Source: Larix kaempferi
Taxonomy: Eukaryota > Streptophyta > Pinopsida > Pinales > Pinaceae
DNA: 64,000 nucleotides
NCBI GenBank assembly: GCA_027924585.1
Contig: BSBM01000372.1
Span: 11,893,501-11,957,500 of the forward strand
Reading direction: 5' to 3'
The first letter of the stretch is position 1. Every line of letters begins with the position of its first letter. A model generated the notes under the pieces. It saw only the letters and a program-made list of their open reading frames with translations. It did not search any database and had not been told where the DNA came from. Shown in pieces: positions 62,161 to 64,000 of this stretch. The translations under genes were made by a program, and so were the position numbers.

Positions 62161-63435
62161 ATATTTTTGAATATTCTATTCTAACTATTTTATTTTATTT
62201 TATTTTAACTTGAATAACATGGAGAAATTCTACAACTTAGATCAAACTTTAAATGAGTCTACAAATGCCATTTGGGATAATTCACCCACCTTTCCCAACT
62301 CCTCTTTCTTCTTTATGGCTTTTGTGAACTCCAAAAAATTTAGTTTGTGCTTCTCTCTTTTATCGTTTGCATTCATTTTTTCTATTGTCTCCTCTAGTGC
62401 CCTCTAGAACTAGTTCAGTGGGTTTGAAGGAAATTTATCATCCTTCAACTCATAATCAAAATTGGACTTTATACATGAAATAAAACACTTCCAAACTTTT
62501 GTTTCCAACTTAGACCTTGTGATGGGATTAAAGTGTTTTGAATTCCAAGTCTTGTTAGGAAGAAACCAATGAAAGAGGGTCTAACTTTGCTCGATCAATA
62601 ACCATGCAACCCTTAGAATAATACCTCATTTTATTTGAATGTAGATGTCCCAAGACTTAACTTAGGCATGTCTCTCAACTTTTACGTTACTTTCAACATG
62701 TATTTCAAGTAGAAACTTCCATGCTTTCCAATAGCAAATTCAACTTCTTTTCGCTACATAATGGAAATGATTGATTGTACATATCCTAGCTTAAAATGAG
62801 AATCTTAAAAAAAAATCTGTATATTGCTCCCTTGAGTTGCGCTATCCTTCCCAATATGTTGCTTAACTTCAGTATCAACTACAGTTAAAGAGGCCTTCAA
62901 ATTTTGTGCATCTTGATCAAATGGGGAACCTTGATCTCCCATGATGCTCTAATTTTCCACAACTTATTATTCCTTCACTCCATCCAATATGTTGCTAACA
63001 TTTCGAGTCTCATCTAATCTATTAAAAATTTCATCAATATTTAAAGGGGAAGGATCACTGGAAGGGTCCACCTAATTGGATCCATCCTCATGTATCGGTT
63101 TGAGCTTCTAGATCATTTTTTAATCCATGTTTGTATGGCATCTTACATGCGACAATATCCTCAATATTGAATTTTAGTTTCTAGAATTAGCATTGCACTT
63201 GTGTTCATGATTGGTAGAAGTCGCCCCTTGCTCCATAGGTTTTAGCCACCAGCATAGATCCATGTTAACCTCAGATCTATCAAGCACTAGAAGGGATCAA
63301 ATCCTTTGAGTTGTAAACATATTTATCATTTAAGATGGATATAGGTTGGTTGTGGTCTCACTCGACTCAATAGAACTTAGAACTCCAAACTTTCGCAAAT
63401 ATGGATACATGAAAATATAATTTTAATTATTGTCG

Positions 63436-63438
<3 letters not shown>
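62161..63438. other. Intergenic; possible decayed coding remnant on the minus strand
   Basis: On the minus strand around 62860-63080 a gene-like reading (LNIDEIFNRLDETRNVSNIL, then QNLKASLTVVDTEVKQHIGK) continues across stops. No family recognised and no intact ORF. Confidence 0.35.

Positions 63439-63470
<32 letters not shown>
63439..63470. repeat. (TG)16 microsatellite
   Basis: Thirty-two bases of uninterrupted TG. Confidence 0.97.
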
Positions 63471-63474
<4 letters not shown>

Positions 63475-64000
63475 GTCCCTTCTTTGAATTTTATTAAAAT
63501 AGTAAAAAATTTCACTTTTTCCACTAGTTCGACCCTTAACTAGTTTTTGTCTCTAGGTCTCCCAATGGCTCCAAATGCTCCCAATTTGTTTCAAGAGGTA
63601 TATGAATGGTGTAAGGACTTTATTATTAGGTTCACGGATGCTTTAGGACCTTCAAAAGACTTCGGCAAACATCCTCAATATTCTGGTCAAGGTACGATTT
63701 TTTACTCGCAATTTGGGGTTCAATTCCCCATGGGACGTAAGTGCTAAAGATGGGTCTCCAAAAGATATTAAACCCTCTCGAATTTCTGAACAGAGGAAGA
63801 GGACATATTAGGGAAAATGTTAAGGTCTCATATGCATCACCATTCAATTTATTAATCCTGCTACAACCCTCTCCAATTAGATACAAAATACTAGTTTCGA
63901 CCTTGGGGGAAATGATAAGCAATCTTCTCCAAATGCTATGAAATTGCACAATGTGACTCCAAAATCTTATGCATTGAACATGAAACTTGTATAAAAAATC
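63469..64000 (+). repeat. Possible LTR start, cut by window end
   Basis: TGTAATGTCCCTTC begins at the end of the TG run and resembles the E1 LTR start TGTAATGTCCCC. The following 500 bp hold an open stretch from ATG 63565 (MAPNAPNLFQEVYEWCKDFI) that I do not recognise. With no second LTR, purine tract or target duplication in view, this rests on the first 11 bases. Confidence 0.3.

Noticed and set aside
1-64000. CRISPR arrays, bacterial operons or rRNA genes
   Set aside because: No regularly spaced identical repeats with unique spacers, no ribosome-binding-site gene clusters and no rRNA signature; spliced genes and LTR elements show plant nuclear DNA.

Overview
The window is nuclear DNA of a land plant. 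Evidence: spliced plant genes (a CBL-interacting protein kinase with GT-AG introns), Ty3/gypsy LTR retrotransposons primed by plant initiator tRNA-Met (primer site TGGTATCAGAGC three times), a tRNA-derived SINE, a decayed LINE, and very low gene density. Large nested retroelements and long gene-poor spacers fit a big genome such as a gymnosperm, but nothing here proves the species group.

Bases 1-27733 are one nested stack of four LTR retrotransposons. The oldest visible layer (E4) is a plus-strand Ty3/gypsy pol with five in-frame stops (23665-26809) followed by its 927-bp 3' LTR (26807-27733). Into its coding region inserted E3, a minus-strand element with 629-bp LTRs that carries gag and protease but no reverse transcriptase or integrase (right LTR 23036-23664; left LTR in pieces at 20656-21001 and 8979-9008, the rest beyond the left edge). 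Into E3's left LTR two young elements inserted 30 bp apart. E1 (1-8978) is a near-complete gypsy element with a single intact gag-pol-chromodomain ORF and an unusual leader holding about 30 copies of a 31-bp GC-rich repeat. E2 (9009-20655) is a minus-strand, non-coding element with 4.77-kb LTRs and only a 2.1-kb interior, flanked by the 5-bp duplication CTAAC (a LARD-type element). LTR divergence by eye (about 1% in E1 and E2, about 5% in E3) agrees with the nesting order.

Bases 27734-40860 are gene-poor. They hold one copy of a dispersed repeat that begins with a LINE 3' end (28350-30925), a third partial copy (31035-31570), a likely minus-strand LTR remnant with a TATA box (about 35512-35965), and a GC-rich 283-bp tandem duplication (37461-38003).

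Bases 40987-44893 are the only clear host-gene territory: a candidate first exon of an unrecognised gene (40987-41082), then eleven exons of a CIPK/SnRK3 kinase. These run from the catalytic loop through the NAF and PPI modules to the stop codon, but the ATP-binding N-lobe exons are not found in the window.

Bases 44894-64000 are mostly decayed intergenic DNA with several tandem-repeat arrays and microsatellites. They also hold a promoter-like stub with a G-box, TATA box and 24-codon ORF (49300-49566), a decayed LINE (about 55700-58900), the second copy of the dispersed repeat (58585-61780) containing a minus-strand LINE fragment, a full-length tRNA-derived SINE with 10-bp target-site duplications (61915-62160), and a probable LTR start next to a (TG)16 microsatellite at the right edge.
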